From assembly GCF_023746555.1 (NCBI RefSeq), contig NZ_CP098755.1, forward strand, positions 5,357,001 through 5,421,000: a DNA stretch of 64,000 nucleotides, read 5' to 3'. Source of the DNA: Brevibacillus ruminantium. Lineage in GTDB: Bacteria; Bacillota; Bacilli; Brevibacillales; Brevibacillaceae. The notes beneath the pieces are model-generated. The model was not told the origin of the DNA and did no database searches. It was given only the letters and a program-made list of their open reading frames with translations. Position numbers and translations under genes: made by a program. Below are positions 37,994-47,008 of the stretch, piece by piece (within the stretch, counting starts at the first letter, position 1; each line of letters opens with the position of its first letter).

Positions 37994-38782
37994 TTATCGT
38001 TTGGTAAAGTAGGACAACCCCATGAGCCGTTCGATGATAAACATCAGGATCACCGTGATGATCATCAGCACAACGGAGAGAGCGGCAATCGTCGGGTCGA
38101 AGTTGTTTTCCACATAGGTCAGCATTTGGATCGGCAATGTGCTTACCCCCGGTCCTGTCATGAAAACGGAAATATCCACGTTGTTGAATGATTCCAGAAA
38201 AGCAATCAGCACCGCAGCGATAATCCCGGAGCGAATGTTGGGAAGCACGACCTTCCAAAATGTTTCCAGACGCCCGGCCCCCAGGCTGAGCGATGCTTCC
38301 TCAATGGCAAAATCAAAGTTGGACAGGCTGGAGGCAATCACCCGGATGATAAAGGGAAGCATCAGTACCGTGTGACCGACCAGCAGACCTGCGTATATCG
38401 GCAGCTGATAGGTGATGATGACGTATTTCAGCATGGCAAAGCCCATGACAATGCCGGGAATCAGCACGGGTGAGATAAAGACTGCATTCAAAAACGATTT
38501 GCCCTTGAATTGAAAACGGCTTAGCGCGTAGGCAGCCGGAATCCCAAGAAGCAAAGCCAGAAGATTCCCTGCGAGCGAGACTATCATCGAAGTCTGAAAG
38601 GTTTTCAGGAACATTTCTACCTCAAAAATGTTCTCATACCATCTCAGAGAGAAGCCCTGAGGCGGAAATTTCAGTACCGTGCCGGGTTCGAAGGAGGTAA
38701 CTGAAATAATCAGCAACGGCCCGAGCAAAAAGAGAAAGATAAAAAACGTAAACAGGGCGAGCCCCCGATTTTTCTCCCGCAT
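37994..38782 (-). CDS. ABC transporter permease (PotC-like)
   Basis: 262 residues, six membrane segments; starts FTFFIFLFLLGPLLIISVTSF. The coupling loop is visible as EEASLSLGAGRLETFWKVVLPNIR (about 160-185). Pairs with the permease encoded 5 bp upstream to form the channel. Substrate as for the ATPase. Confidence 0.88.
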   Translation of the reverse strand: MREKNRGLALFTFFIFLFLLGPLLIISVTSFEPGTVLKFPPQGFSLRWYENIFEVEMFLKTFQTSMIVSLAGNLLALLLGIPAAYALSRFQFKGKSFLNAVFISPVLIPGIVMGFAMLKYVIITYQLPIYAGLLVGHTVLMLPFIIRVIASSLSNFDFAIEEASLSLGAGRLETFWKVVLPNIRSGIIAAVLIAFLESFNNVDISVFMTGPGVSTLPIQMLTYVENNFDPTIAALSVVLMIITVILMFIIERLMGLSYFTKR

Positions 38783-38787
38783 ACCTC

Positions 38788-39609
38788 TTACCCCTTCGGA
38801 TTTAGTTTTGTCGCCAGTTTGTTCATCAGTCCGATTACGATAAAGGTAATCACAATCATGATCGTGGCAATCACTGATGCCATCTGCCAGTCATTCAAGG
38901 TAATGGCATTCTGGTAGAGAAACGTCGAGATAACCCGCTGTTTCCCTCCCAGAAGCGCCGGCGTCGTATACGCAGTCAGACTGCCGACGAAGACCAGAAT
39001 GCTTCCGATGATCAGACCCGGCACACTAAGCGGAACGATGACCTGACGAAACGCTGTAAATCTGGATGCACCCAAGCTTTCTGCCGCCTTCAGCAAATCC
39101 GGGTCGATGTTCTCCATCACCCCGACCAGCGTGATGATAATCAGCGGGAGGAAGAGATGAATCAAACCGATCATCATGGCCGTAGGTGTATACAAAATCT
39201 CAAGCGGTTTTTCAATCAGCCCGATTGAGAGCAGCGAGCTGTTCAACAGCCCTTTTTTCCCGAGAATAATCATCCAGCTAAAGGAACGAACGACAGAGCT
39301 GGTCAACAGCGGAAAGATCGCCAGCGCCAGCAGCACTCCCTTTTTCCGCGGCCCCAGCTTGGAGATGTAGTACGCAGCCGGAAAACCCAGCAGTATGCAC
39401 GCGATTGTCGTGACCAGACTGACCTGCAGCGTTGTCCACAAGATTTTCAGGAAGTAGGGGTCGGTCAGAAAATGCAAATAACCCTCTACGGTAAAGCTTC
39501 CTTCCTGAAAAAATGTAGACAAAATGGTCATGGCAATGGGAATGACCATAAACAGCGTCAAGAACAGCAGGCCAGGCAGCAGCAATAGATAGAGACCGAT
39601 TTTTTTCAT
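38788..39609 (-). CDS. ABC transporter permease (PotB-like)
   Basis: 273 residues, six membrane segments, with the coupling loop KAAESLGASRFTAFRQVIVP (about 180-200). ATG at 39609 is favoured over the GTG at 39612 because AGGAG lies 8 bases before it. 27 bp after the nucleoside hydrolase gene. Confidence 0.88.
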   Translation of the reverse strand: MKKIGLYLLLLPGLLFLTLFMVIPIAMTILSTFFQEGSFTVEGYLHFLTDPYFLKILWTTLQVSLVTTIACILLGFPAAYYISKLGPRKKGVLLALAIFPLLTSSVVRSFSWMIILGKKGLLNSSLLSIGLIEKPLEILYTPTAMMIGLIHLFLPLIIITLVGVMENIDPDLLKAAESLGASRFTAFRQVIVPLSVPGLIIGSILVFVGSLTAYTTPALLGGKQRVISTFLYQNAITLNDWQMASVIATIMIVITFIVIGLMNKLATKLNPKG

Positions 39610-39636
39610 CACATGTACTCCTGTTCCCTGGTTTCG

Positions 39637-40569
39637 CTACGATTGCAGCGTCCGGATAAATAGGTCGAGAAAGGCCTTTGCATCCACATCGAGGCAGACA
39701 TCCATATTCGGCTGCTGTGACAAGCGATTTTGAAAATCGCAGACGGTTTGGCCGTCACACAGCTCACTTCTTGTCTCCACATCCACAAACAGCTTACGCG
39801 TCGTGACCAGGTCCTTTTGCAAGGCGACGCCGACCGCCAGCGGATCGTGCATCGCGCAAGCTGCGACGCCGTTTCGTTCGAAATAGCGCTTCATGTAATC
39901 AGCCGTGCTCGTTTTTACGTATTGACCGATGCGAGTATCACCCAGCAGTCTGATATGCTCTTCGGTCAGCAAGGCCTGACGTGTTACATCCAGCCCGACC
40001 AGTGTGAAGCGGGGAAAGCCGGCGCGGAAAACAACCCTGGCAGCCTCGGGATCGACAAAGATGTTGTACTCGGCAGTCGGCGTCACGTTCCCGACGTCTT
40101 TCACTACTCCGCCCATGACGATTACTTCGTTTACATGGCGGACAAGCTCGGGACATTTGCGCAGCGCAAGTGCCAGATTGGTCAGCGGCGCAGTCATGAT
40201 CAGGGTTACTTCCCCGTCATGGCGAAGAATATTTTCGATCAGGAAATCAGGGGCAAATCCGGTCGCAGGCTGCGTCTGAACGGTGACGTCCCGCAAAGCG
40301 CCGCCCAAGCCGTCCTCGCCATGAACCCGATGCTCAAAAAAGTTGGGTCTGAGCAGGGGACGGTCCGCTCCCTTGATCACCGGAATCTCCTTTTCGACTC
40401 CCAAAAACTCCAGCACCTTCAATGTGTTTTCCGTTCCTTTGTCTAGTGACACATTTCCGTTTACTGTGGTAATCCCGAGTATATCGAAGCGCCCGCTTTT
40501 CACAGCCAGCATGATGCCCAGAGCGTCATCAATGCCGGTATCCACATCGAGAATCACTTTTTGTTTCAT
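39637..40569 (-). CDS. Inosine-uridine-preferring nucleoside hydrolase
   Basis: Cleaves the N-glycosidic bond of ribonucleosides to base plus ribose. 310 residues. The Asp-rich calcium site is intact in ILDVDTGIDDALGIMLA; conserved NIFVDPEAARVVFRAGFP, GGVVKDVGNVTPTAEYN and CAMHDPLAVGV complete the active site. ATG at 40569 has AGGGGGAA upstream; the frame extends to 40638 without a start site. Its location between the binding-protein and permease genes is the strongest clue to the transported substrate. Confidence 0.93.
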   Translation of the reverse strand: MKQKVILDVDTGIDDALGIMLAVKSGRFDILGITTVNGNVSLDKGTENTLKVLEFLGVEKEIPVIKGADRPLLRPNFFEHRVHGEDGLGGALRDVTVQTQPATGFAPDFLIENILRHDGEVTLIMTAPLTNLALALRKCPELVRHVNEVIVMGGVVKDVGNVTPTAEYNIFVDPEAARVVFRAGFPRFTLVGLDVTRQALLTEEHIRLLGDTRIGQYVKTSTADYMKRYFERNGVAACAMHDPLAVGVALQKDLVTTRKLFVDVETRSELCDGQTVCDFQNRLSQQPNMDVCLDVDAKAFLDLFIRTLQS

Positions 40570-40625
40570 GCTTCCATTCCCCCTGTTCCCAAACAGATGT
40601 AGGCTTCTTTTCACCTTTTGACAGA

Positions 40626-40665
40626 AAAACAAGGGCATATCTTGTGCAATATACCCTTGTTCTTG
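40626..40665 (-). terminator. Internal terminator after the binding-protein gene
   Basis: AACAAGGGCATAT (40628-40640) and ATATACCCTTGTT (40649-40661) pair; the leftward transcript continues TTTTTC. It probably attenuates transcription into the rest of the operon. Confidence 0.7.
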
Positions 40666-40678
40666 TCATATTCGTCAA

Positions 40679-41761
40679 TTATTGGGCAATCTCCCGGTTC
40701 CAGCGGTCAATCCATGCTTTGGAGTGCTCGTTGACAAACTTCATATCCAGCTTGTGCAGCTTGTTGATCACCTCGGAACCGTAGGTGACGCCTTTTGCCT
40801 CTTCTTCAGAGAGCTGCACCTCTTTGTTGACCGGTGAATCGACTTTCGCTTTTGCTGCCTTTTCCTGTACTTCCCGGCTCAATTGCCAGTTGATAAAGGC
40901 TTCCGCCAGCTCTTTCTGCTTGCTTCCTTTGACGATGTTGACGGTATTCATAACAGCATAGCCGCCTTCTTCAGGGGTAACGAATTTTGCTTCCGGCACA
41001 GCGGCCTGAATGTCTTTGAAGTACATTTCCATAATCGGTCCGACTGCGATCTCTTCCTGGCTGAACATATTTACGTACTCAGAGGTTTTGTCGTAGTACT
41101 TGACCACACCTGGGTTGACCTCTTTTACTTTGGCAAATGCCTGATCCTCATTGAATTCTTGGCTTCCAGCTGCTTGTGAAGCGGCGTCCAGCAGCATCGG
41201 TCCTGTGGTAGAGGTAATATTCGGCAGGGTCAGCTTGCCAACCAGCTCAGGCTTCCACAGATCACTCCAGGATTTCACCTCGGTTTTGATTACATTCGGG
41301 TTGTAGGCAATACCAAATTGACCGATTGTATAGGCTGGTCCGTATTCTTCACCCAGCGGTGCTTTGGCGATGTCGTAAATGTGATCGATGTTCGGGATTT
41401 TGCTGCGATCGATGGGTTCGAACAAACCGGCGTCAATGCCCTGCTGTGCGTAGTAGTCAGAGAGGTAAACCAGATCGACCTGCGAGCTTCCCTGACGGAT
41501 TTTATTGAGACGCTCTGCATTGTTGCCGATCTCTACCACGATTTTTACGTTATGTTCTTTTTCAAACGGCTCGTATACTTCTTTGCGGAAAAAGTCTTCG
41601 GAGAAGCCCCATGTCGAGATTACCAGCTTCTGCGGATCACCTTTGCCTGCTTCACCTGCTTTTCCTTCTGTGGCCGGTTCCTTTCCGCCGCCGCATCCAG
41701 CCAAAGCTGCGGACAAAAGGGATACTGTCAGAAAGCCACCCATCCATTTCATCTTTTTCAT
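40679..41761 (-). CDS. ABC transporter substrate-binding lipoprotein (PotD-like), probable nucleoside binder
   Basis: 360 residues. Lipoprotein signal (LTVSLLSAALAGC, Cys about residue 23), Gly/Ala/Lys spacer, then a two-lobed fold of the spermidine/putrescine-binding type (LVISTWGFSEDFFRKEVYEP; IDRSKIPNIDHIYDIAKAPL; YTIGQFGIAYNPNVIKTEVK). It is the first gene of the operon and is followed by a terminator, so it should be made in excess over the membrane parts. A polyamine or other amine remains possible. Confidence 0.87.
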   Translation of the reverse strand: MKKMKWMGGFLTVSLLSAALAGCGGGKEPATEGKAGEAGKGDPQKLVISTWGFSEDFFRKEVYEPFEKEHNVKIVVEIGNNAERLNKIRQGSSQVDLVYLSDYYAQQGIDAGLFEPIDRSKIPNIDHIYDIAKAPLGEEYGPAYTIGQFGIAYNPNVIKTEVKSWSDLWKPELVGKLTLPNITSTTGPMLLDAASQAAGSQEFNEDQAFAKVKEVNPGVVKYYDKTSEYVNMFSQEEIAVGPIMEMYFKDIQAAVPEAKFVTPEEGGYAVMNTVNIVKGSKQKELAEAFINWQLSREVQEKAAKAKVDSPVNKEVQLSEEEAKGVTYGSEVINKLHKLDMKFVNEHSKAWIDRWNREIAQ

Positions 41762-42111
41762 CGCTCTATTCCTCCACTCATTATTTTCGTAAAATCGAAC
41801 AATAACATAATACCACTAAAAATCATTCGTGTTTTTGGCTTTTTTGAGGAAAAAAATTTTTTCTATCCCTCAACATCTTCTAATTTTCGGACATTTCTGT
41901 TCCCCATCACCTCCTGAATGCTTTCTCTGTAAAAATTCCTTATTTTACCAAATAAAAGAAAGAAAAGTACCCTTGGTAGAAAAGATCTTTCTAACAAGAG
42001 CACTTTTCTTCGTAAACAAAGAGAAGTGACTGCTGTTTGGAGCCAAGCTTCGGTCATCTCTTAAGATAGATCAAAAGGGACAATCCGGCAGCCGGCAATC
42101 AATGATTCAGT
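41762..42111. other. Gene-free leader of the nucleoside operon
   Basis: AT-rich region holding the operon promoter and the terminator of the opposite gene at 41958-42011. I looked for the purine-riboswitch core on the minus strand and did not find it. Confidence 0.5.
41958..42011 (-). terminator. Long hairpin terminator
   Basis: About 23-bp arms around a 5-base loop (41983-41987), with three mismatches on the plus strand; two become G-U pairs on the minus strand, so it acts in leftward RNA. T-rich sequence follows. It probably ends the MpsC-like gene transcript. Confidence 0.65.
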
Positions 42112-42459
42112 TTATGGCGTCTCCAGCAAAATGACGTTGGTAATCGCCCACAGGGTCGGTGCATCATAATCCCGCAACACAGCTTCGATACGCAGGCCCA
42201 TCTCTTCTTCCAGTCGCTCGCGGAGTCTCTTTTTATACAACAGCGACATCCGAAAGTCGACTTCCAGCTTTAGTGTGGGAGCTTCTCCCTCTAATGCTGC
42301 TGAACGAGGTGATCGCCGATGCCTGGCTTGAAAGGTAATGATCTGCTTGTCTATCTCCACTCGCAAAAGGGTCGTGCCAAATCCGAATAATTCCTTGGAG
42401 ATTTCGTTGTAGATGTGACTCAGCTTTTTTTTACTCTCATTCGAGTCCAGTAGGGTCAT
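42112..42459 (-). CDS. MpsC-like (DUF2294-family) protein
   Basis: 115 residues, soluble. KLSHIYNEISKELFGFGTTL, then LRVEIDKQIITFQ and a C-terminal helix LRERLEEEMGLRIEAVLRDY match what I recall of the DUF2294/MpsC family, linked in Staphylococcus to a membrane-potential-generating system. ATG 42459 follows AGGTGA; the longer frame is not used. No MpsA/MpsB gene is nearby, so the role is open. Confidence 0.6.
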   Translation of the reverse strand: MTLLDSNESKKKLSHIYNEISKELFGFGTTLLRVEIDKQIITFQARHRRSPRSAALEGEAPTLKLEVDFRMSLLYKKRLRERLEEEMGLRIEAVLRDYDAPTLWAITNVILLETP

Positions 42460-42696
42460 GATATCACCTGCTAGAGCATGGTTCAGGTATTTTGATTTTC
42501 CCCCATTATACATATGATCTAGCCCTTCGGCAAGTAATCATTCGTATTTTCACAAAAGAAACGGCGATTTTAGGTGGAATTATTCGGAATAGGAGTAGGA
42601 TTGTATGTTTTTGCAAGGTTTTCGAATGAGGAGTTGTCAGCAATACCGCTACAGGTATACAGTGAAAGGGCAAAACATGACGGGAGGGGTGTCTAC

Positions 42697-43641
42697 ATGA
42701 ACAAGACGGATCGCCAGCTCGCCATCCTGCTGGAGCTGCAACGCAGAGGGTCGCTTCGTGCAGAGGACCTGGCCGCTGTTTTTGAGACCAGCGTGCGGAC
42801 GATTTATCGGGATGTACAAGCTCTCTCGGAGGCTGGCGTCCCGATTATCGGTGCTCCTGGCCAAGGGTATTCCCTAATGGAAGGATACTTCTTGCCGCCG
42901 CTCCATTTTACAGCCGAAGAAGCGGTCACGATGCTGCTGGGACTGGACTTTGTGGAACAGCAGTTTGATCCGGTATACCGCGCCAGTGCTCAGGATTCAC
43001 GGAAGAAAATCGAATCCATCCTGCCCGAAGCTGTTCGCCGGGAAGCAGCCCGGGTCCGCTCCGGCTTCAAGCTGCTCACCTCCCATGCACCTGCAGATGA
43101 CCCTGTCCGCATTACTCTCCAGCAGTTGCGACAAGCGATTCAGGAAGAAAGGAAAGTGCGGTTTCTCTATACCAAGAAGCTCCCTGAGAAAGACGGCAAC
43201 CGCCAACACCTCCGCGATGTAACTCCTTATGGCCTGGCTTTTGTAAATGGCTCTTGGTCGCTCCTCGGCTTTTGCGACCTGCGCCAGGAACTCCGTCACT
43301 TTCGACTAGACCGCATGGCATCGCTTTGCCTTTTGGAAGAAAAGGCTGTGCCGCCCGCTGATTTCAACCTTCAGGCTTACCGCCCGGATGACAACCGCCA
43401 TCTGAGCATGACCGTCCGGATGGCGTACGATGTTGCGGAGCACGTGAAAGAATCCCGTTTTTATTTTATCGACACGATGGCTGAGCAGCCGGACGGCCTT
43501 TACGTCACGCTCCGGTTTCGCCAGCCGGAAGAGGTGCTGCCATGGGTACTGGGCTTTGGTGCAAAGGCTGTCGTCATCGAGCCGGAATCATTTCGGGAAC
43601 GAATTCGCTGCGAAATTAAAAAAATGCAGCTTCACTACTGA
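42697..43641 (+). CDS. YafY-type HTH/WYL-domain transcriptional regulator
   Basis: 314 residues. HTH_11 domain at 5-60 (AEDLAAVFETSVRTIYRDVQ, LSEAGVPIIGAPGQGYSL) and a WYL domain (about 140-230, RFLYTKKLP, HFRLDRM) likely to bind a ligand or DNA signal, followed by a C-terminal WCX-like part. ATG 42697 has GGGAGGGG upstream. The next gene, DinB-like, is 65 bp downstream; YafY regulators often sit next to their target. Confidence 0.88.
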   Translation: MNKTDRQLAILLELQRRGSLRAEDLAAVFETSVRTIYRDVQALSEAGVPIIGAPGQGYSLMEGYFLPPLHFTAEEAVTMLLGLDFVEQQFDPVYRASAQDSRKKIESILPEAVRREAARVRSGFKLLTSHAPADDPVRITLQQLRQAIQEERKVRFLYTKKLPEKDGNRQHLRDVTPYGLAFVNGSWSLLGFCDLRQELRHFRLDRMASLCLLEEKAVPPADFNLQAYRPDDNRHLSMTVRMAYDVAEHVKESRFYFIDTMAEQPDGLYVTLRFRQPEEVLPWVLGFGAKAVVIEPESFRERIRCEIKKMQLHY

Positions 43642-43706
43642 CATACTGCTGTCAGTAGCCCCCACATATAGTAGACATAGACGCATGAAAAATCGAAAGG
43701 GGCTCA

Positions 43707-44348
43707 ATGTCTATGAATACCAAAGAAATCCTGACACAGATGGAAGCGGTGACGGAGCAATATCTTCGCGATCTGGAGCGCTTCGACATGGACCAGCTTA
43801 CGTACAAATACGGTGAGGAGGATTGGTCGCTCGGTCAAATGTACCTGCATCTGATCCGCTCCGCCCTGTTTATGCAGCTTCGCAATGTAGAGCTCTGTTG
43901 GGAACAAAGCAAGCAAATGCAAACGGCAAATGAGCGTTTGGCTGTGTCCGCACCTGCGGATGATTCTATGACTGGCAATCATGCCGGGTCGGAGGAAGAA
44001 ACAGATGGAAGTGCAGCCGACAAGGATATCGTCCCAGGCAAAACAGAAGCAGGCGCAGGAATTTTTGCTCTCGGCAGCTTTCCGCCTGTTCGCATCAGCG
44101 TTCCGCCGTCCCCTCAATACACCCCGCCGCAACCAGAGAGCAAAGAGCAACTCTCGACGGGTTTGCGACAAGTGGTGACAAAGATGCATGAGCTGGAGCC
44201 GCTGCTGGCCGAGATTTCCCCTGCTTGTCGGGAGCCTCACCCCCGCTTTGGCCATTTGAATGCAACGGAGTGGTTCATATTGGTGGAGATGCATTTCCGC
44301 CATCATTTGCGGCAAAAAGAGCGGCTGGAAGCTTTGCTGCAAGAGTAG
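43707..44348 (+). CDS. DinB-like protein
   Basis: 213 residues, helical. EDWSLGQMYLHLIRSA with a metal-ligand-like His and ATEWFILVEMHFRHHLRQ with paired His residues fit the DinB/YfiT metal-binding four-helix bundle. An acidic Gly/Ala/Pro-rich insert occurs in the middle (about residues 75-130). DinB-like proteins are often thiol-S-transferases; the substrate here is unknown. Possible target of the WYL regulator upstream. Confidence 0.75.
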   Translation: MSMNTKEILTQMEAVTEQYLRDLERFDMDQLTYKYGEEDWSLGQMYLHLIRSALFMQLRNVELCWEQSKQMQTANERLAVSAPADDSMTGNHAGSEEETDGSAADKDIVPGKTEAGAGIFALGSFPPVRISVPPSPQYTPPQPESKEQLSTGLRQVVTKMHELEPLLAEISPACREPHPRFGHLNATEWFILVEMHFRHHLRQKERLEALLQE

Positions 44349-44411
44349 AGAGCGTAGAGAGCGGTCCGCAGCTTGGTCCGCAGCCCATCCGAAAACAGAT
44401 TCAAAAAAAAA

Positions 44412-44466
44412 GAAAAAGCTCTCTTCCCCTGGCATGCTGGTGACCTGTGGGAAAAAGAGCTTTTTC
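44412..44466 (-). terminator. Terminator of the lipoate ligase gene
   Basis: GAAAAAGCTCTCTTCCC and GGGAAAAAGAGCTTTTTC pair, followed on the minus strand by a T tract. Confidence 0.75.
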
Positions 44467-44505
44467 CGGTTTATCGGTTCTTTTCCTGTTTATCGTTTTG
44501 ACTGC

Positions 44506-45492
44506 CTACAATACCATGTCCAGCCATTCCTCGGTGGTAATCGGTCCGAAATAATGGCTGAGGTCCACTGTATCCAGGACAGCCTGCAGTGCTTCCCGGT
44601 CATACCGCACACCGAGCAGCTTGTCCGTAAACTCGGAGGTTTCCCCCAGGCCAAAGAAGTCGCCAAAGACAGAGGCAGACTGGATCAGGCCTTTTTCTAC
44701 ATAGAGCCGGACATCATAGGTACCTGCGCTCAGACGTTTGACGCGCTGTACGTTGAAAGCCGGAGATTTTCCGTAATTCCAGTCCCAGTTCCGGTAGCGT
44801 TCGACGGAAATTTGATGAATTCGCTCCCAATCGGCATCGGTCAGCTTATACTCCTCTACCTCGGCCCCTGAGAAGATAGAGGCGAGAATATGTGCGCGGA
44901 ACTGTTCAATGGTCATCGGCTCGCGCAGAAACTCGGAGATGTTGGCTACCCGGCTGCGAACGGATTTGACTCCTTTGGATTTAATCTTTTCCGGATTGAC
45001 GTTCAGCGCTGACGCTACATTTTCCATTTGGGAGTCAAACAGCAGGGTCCCGTGGGTAAACATGCGTCCTTTCGTCGAAAACTGGGCGTTGCCGGAAATC
45101 TTCCGCTCGCCTACCTGAATGTCGTTGCGTCCTGTCAGCTCGGCCTCGACGCCCAGCTTGTGCAGCGCCAAAACGACCGGCTCGGTAAATTTCCGGTAGT
45201 TGTGAAAGGAGTTGCCGTCGTCATTTGTAATGAAGCTGAAATTCAGGTTCCCCAGATCGTGGTAGACAGCTCCCCCGCCGGAGAGACGGCGCACGACGTG
45301 AACCCCGTTTTTCGCCACGTAGTCTGCGTTGATCTCCTCTGCCGTGTTCTGATTCTTGCCGATGATGATGGATGGTTCGTTTATGTAGAATAGCAAGTAA
45401 TCGTGATCAGCCGGAAGATACTTCAGGGCGTATTCTTCGATGGCCAGATTTATCGTCGGGTCGGTGATGTTTTGATTGTCGATGAAAAGCAT
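44506..45492 (-). CDS. lplA: Lipoate-protein ligase
   Basis: Activates free lipoate with ATP and attaches it to the lysine of E2 and GcvH lipoyl domains, such as the E2 at 59082-60455 in this window. 328 residues. Catalytic-loop motif VVRRLSGGGAVYHDLGNLNF, IIIGKNQNTAEEIN and GRNDIQVGERKISGNAQ are conserved. ATG 45492 has AGGAGGAGAAG upstream; the 13-residue longer frame is rejected. Confidence 0.92.
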   Translation of the reverse strand: MLFIDNQNITDPTINLAIEEYALKYLPADHDYLLFYINEPSIIIGKNQNTAEEINADYVAKNGVHVVRRLSGGGAVYHDLGNLNFSFITNDDGNSFHNYRKFTEPVVLALHKLGVEAELTGRNDIQVGERKISGNAQFSTKGRMFTHGTLLFDSQMENVASALNVNPEKIKSKGVKSVRSRVANISEFLREPMTIEQFRAHILASIFSGAEVEEYKLTDADWERIHQISVERYRNWDWNYGKSPAFNVQRVKRLSAGTYDVRLYVEKGLIQSASVFGDFFGLGETSEFTDKLLGVRYDREALQAVLDTVDLSHYFGPITTEEWLDMVL

Positions 45493-45663
45493 CGGGCTTC
45501 TCCTCCTGCCGAGTCGGTTCTGAAATAACACCTCACTTTTGACTATAACCGATTTTTTGCTCTTTTCCTATGGGATCGCTGTTTTGGGTGTGCGAGCAAA
45601 GATGCTGCAGTCTGTCCTGCATGGGGTAACTTGATAAAAGATCGTGCAACGGGGCTGTCGGGA

Positions 45664-45860
45664 GAAGAATCATGTTTCCCTGCTTAGCTCCGTTCTCCGC
45701 CCTGCAGGGAGGATTCACTGTCCGCTCCACAGCGGCTGGCGGGGGTCCGCAAAAGCCGTGTCGCTTCGAGGTCATTCCAAGGTTGCGGCCCTGTTTCCCG
45801 CCACCCGCCGTTCCGCTGAGCTGGGCTACGCAGTCGCACCGCAGGGAAACATGATTCTTC
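45664..45860. mobile_element. MITE-like element, copy 1 (197 bp)
   Basis: Ends in 20-bp inverted repeats GAAGAATCATGTTTCCCTGC / GCAGGGAAACATGATTCTTC. GC-rich interior (CTCCGCCCTGCAGGGAGGATT) matches copy 2 in the opposite orientation over its full 197 bp. No transposase inside; no clear target duplication. Confidence 0.8.
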
Positions 45861-45882
45861 TTCGTACATACTGCTCCTTGCT

Positions 45883-46059
45883 TGCTTTTATTATGATGGA
45901 AAGCAGGATTTGAGTGAGGAAGAGGAAATGGAGCTTGTTTGAGAGGTTTACAACGTGTTTGACAACAAACGATCGAAGGAACCCGAACAGTTTACGAGGG
46001 GTCACCGCACGAATCAACGCTTGCAGGAGTTCACGGGAGAGGGTTATCGCTTCGCCTGA
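45883..46059 (+). pseudogene. Possible gene remnant with in-frame stop
   Basis: A frame reads DLSEEEEMELV, a TGA stop at 45940, then EVYNVFDNKRSKEPEQF and ends at 46059. It begins just after MITE copy 1, which may have displaced its start. No family recognised; could be chance. Confidence 0.3.
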
Positions 46060-46250
46060 AGGATAGCAAAGAAATACGCTGTTACCAAAACGATAAGGCT
46101 TAGCCACCAAAATTGTTCCCCTATAATATAAACAAGCAGTGCTAAAACAGCACCATTCATATCTCTTAGCGTGTTTATTTTCTTCCAAAAACTATACATA
46201 TACGTTAAAAGCATTAAGCCGATTACCAAATACGGGTAAATCTCGCTCAA
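46044..46250 (-). CDS. Small two-segment membrane protein
   Basis: 68 residues from a TTG start with AGGAGG 8 bases upstream. Two membrane segments (YLVIGLMLLTYMYSFW and GEQFWWLSLIVLVTAYFFAI). No family recognised. The good ribosome site argues that it is real; its end overlaps the possible remnant at 45883-46059. Confidence 0.55.
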   Translation of the reverse strand: MSEIYPYLVIGLMLLTYMYSFWKKINTLRDMNGAVLALLVYIIGEQFWWLSLIVLVTAYFFAILQAKR

Positions 46251-46334
46251 TATACAAGCCTCCTAAAAATTGATATTTTCTCTCGCGGGTAGAAACACGT
46301 GCTACAGAAGCAACATGTTTTTGTGAACTACTCT

Positions 46335-46672
46335 CCACTTAGGCTAACGCCTTGAAGTGGGAGCTTCTCAAATCCACGACGAAAGTAACCTTTCGTCTCC
46401 TCGAGCGTTACTTCGGGTAGTCCCTACCCTAGATGTCCGACGTTTCGGAGTTCTTTTGTTACCTTGGATATTTTACGCATGGAAGGATAAGCTTGGTTTT
46501 CGCATTTTGTTTCTCCATGCAACCCCATATATCCAGTTATCAAAGAACATCATAAGTAGATTTTACCAAAGTGTCGGACAACTGAACAGGCAAAAGCCTG
46601 TCCTTGTCCAAAGTCGATTCATCCCCCACTTACAACCAAACGCTGTAAGGTTTTAGAAGTGGGAGACTTCTC
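46335..46672. mobile_element. IS200/IS605-like non-autonomous element
   Basis: Both ends carry the same hairpin pattern: CCACTT..AAGTGG (46335-46360) followed by GAGCTTCTC, and CCACTT..AAGTGG (46626-46662) followed by GAGACTTCTC, like the subterminal palindromes bound by TnpA. Between them lie further stems (GACGAAAG-TAAC-CTTTCGTC; GGGTAG-TCC-CTACCC; CAGGC-AAAA-GCCTG). No tnpA or tnpB frame remains. Confidence 0.55.
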
Positions 46673-47008
46673 GACCTATAAGTTAAAATTCGGGAAAGCT
46701 CATCAATATGATCTTGCCCGCATGTAGGCTCCCCCACTGTATACGCGAACCTAAATTCCACATCCTTTATTTTTTCATATATTACCAAATGTTATATAGA
46801 TTTGAAATCTATTGCTTTGAAAATGAATTATTGGCAAAGACTTAACGCTCTTCTTTTGCCTCTTCATGCACTTCACATTTACTTCATCGTTGTCAACAGC
46901 GTTACATCGTTTCTTCATCTTTTCCTACTTCAATCTTTTCCCCCTCCAATTATTGATCATTTTTCTCCATCGCTTATACCCGCGAATTTTTACCAGCACC
47001 GGTTTCGT

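Noticed and set aside
41762..42111. Purine riboswitch upstream of the nucleoside operon
   Set aside because: Expected from the genes' role, but the conserved core was not found on the minus strand.
46357..46656. Open frame inside the IS605-like element
   Set aside because: It follows the element's stems and has no transposase or TnpB motif.
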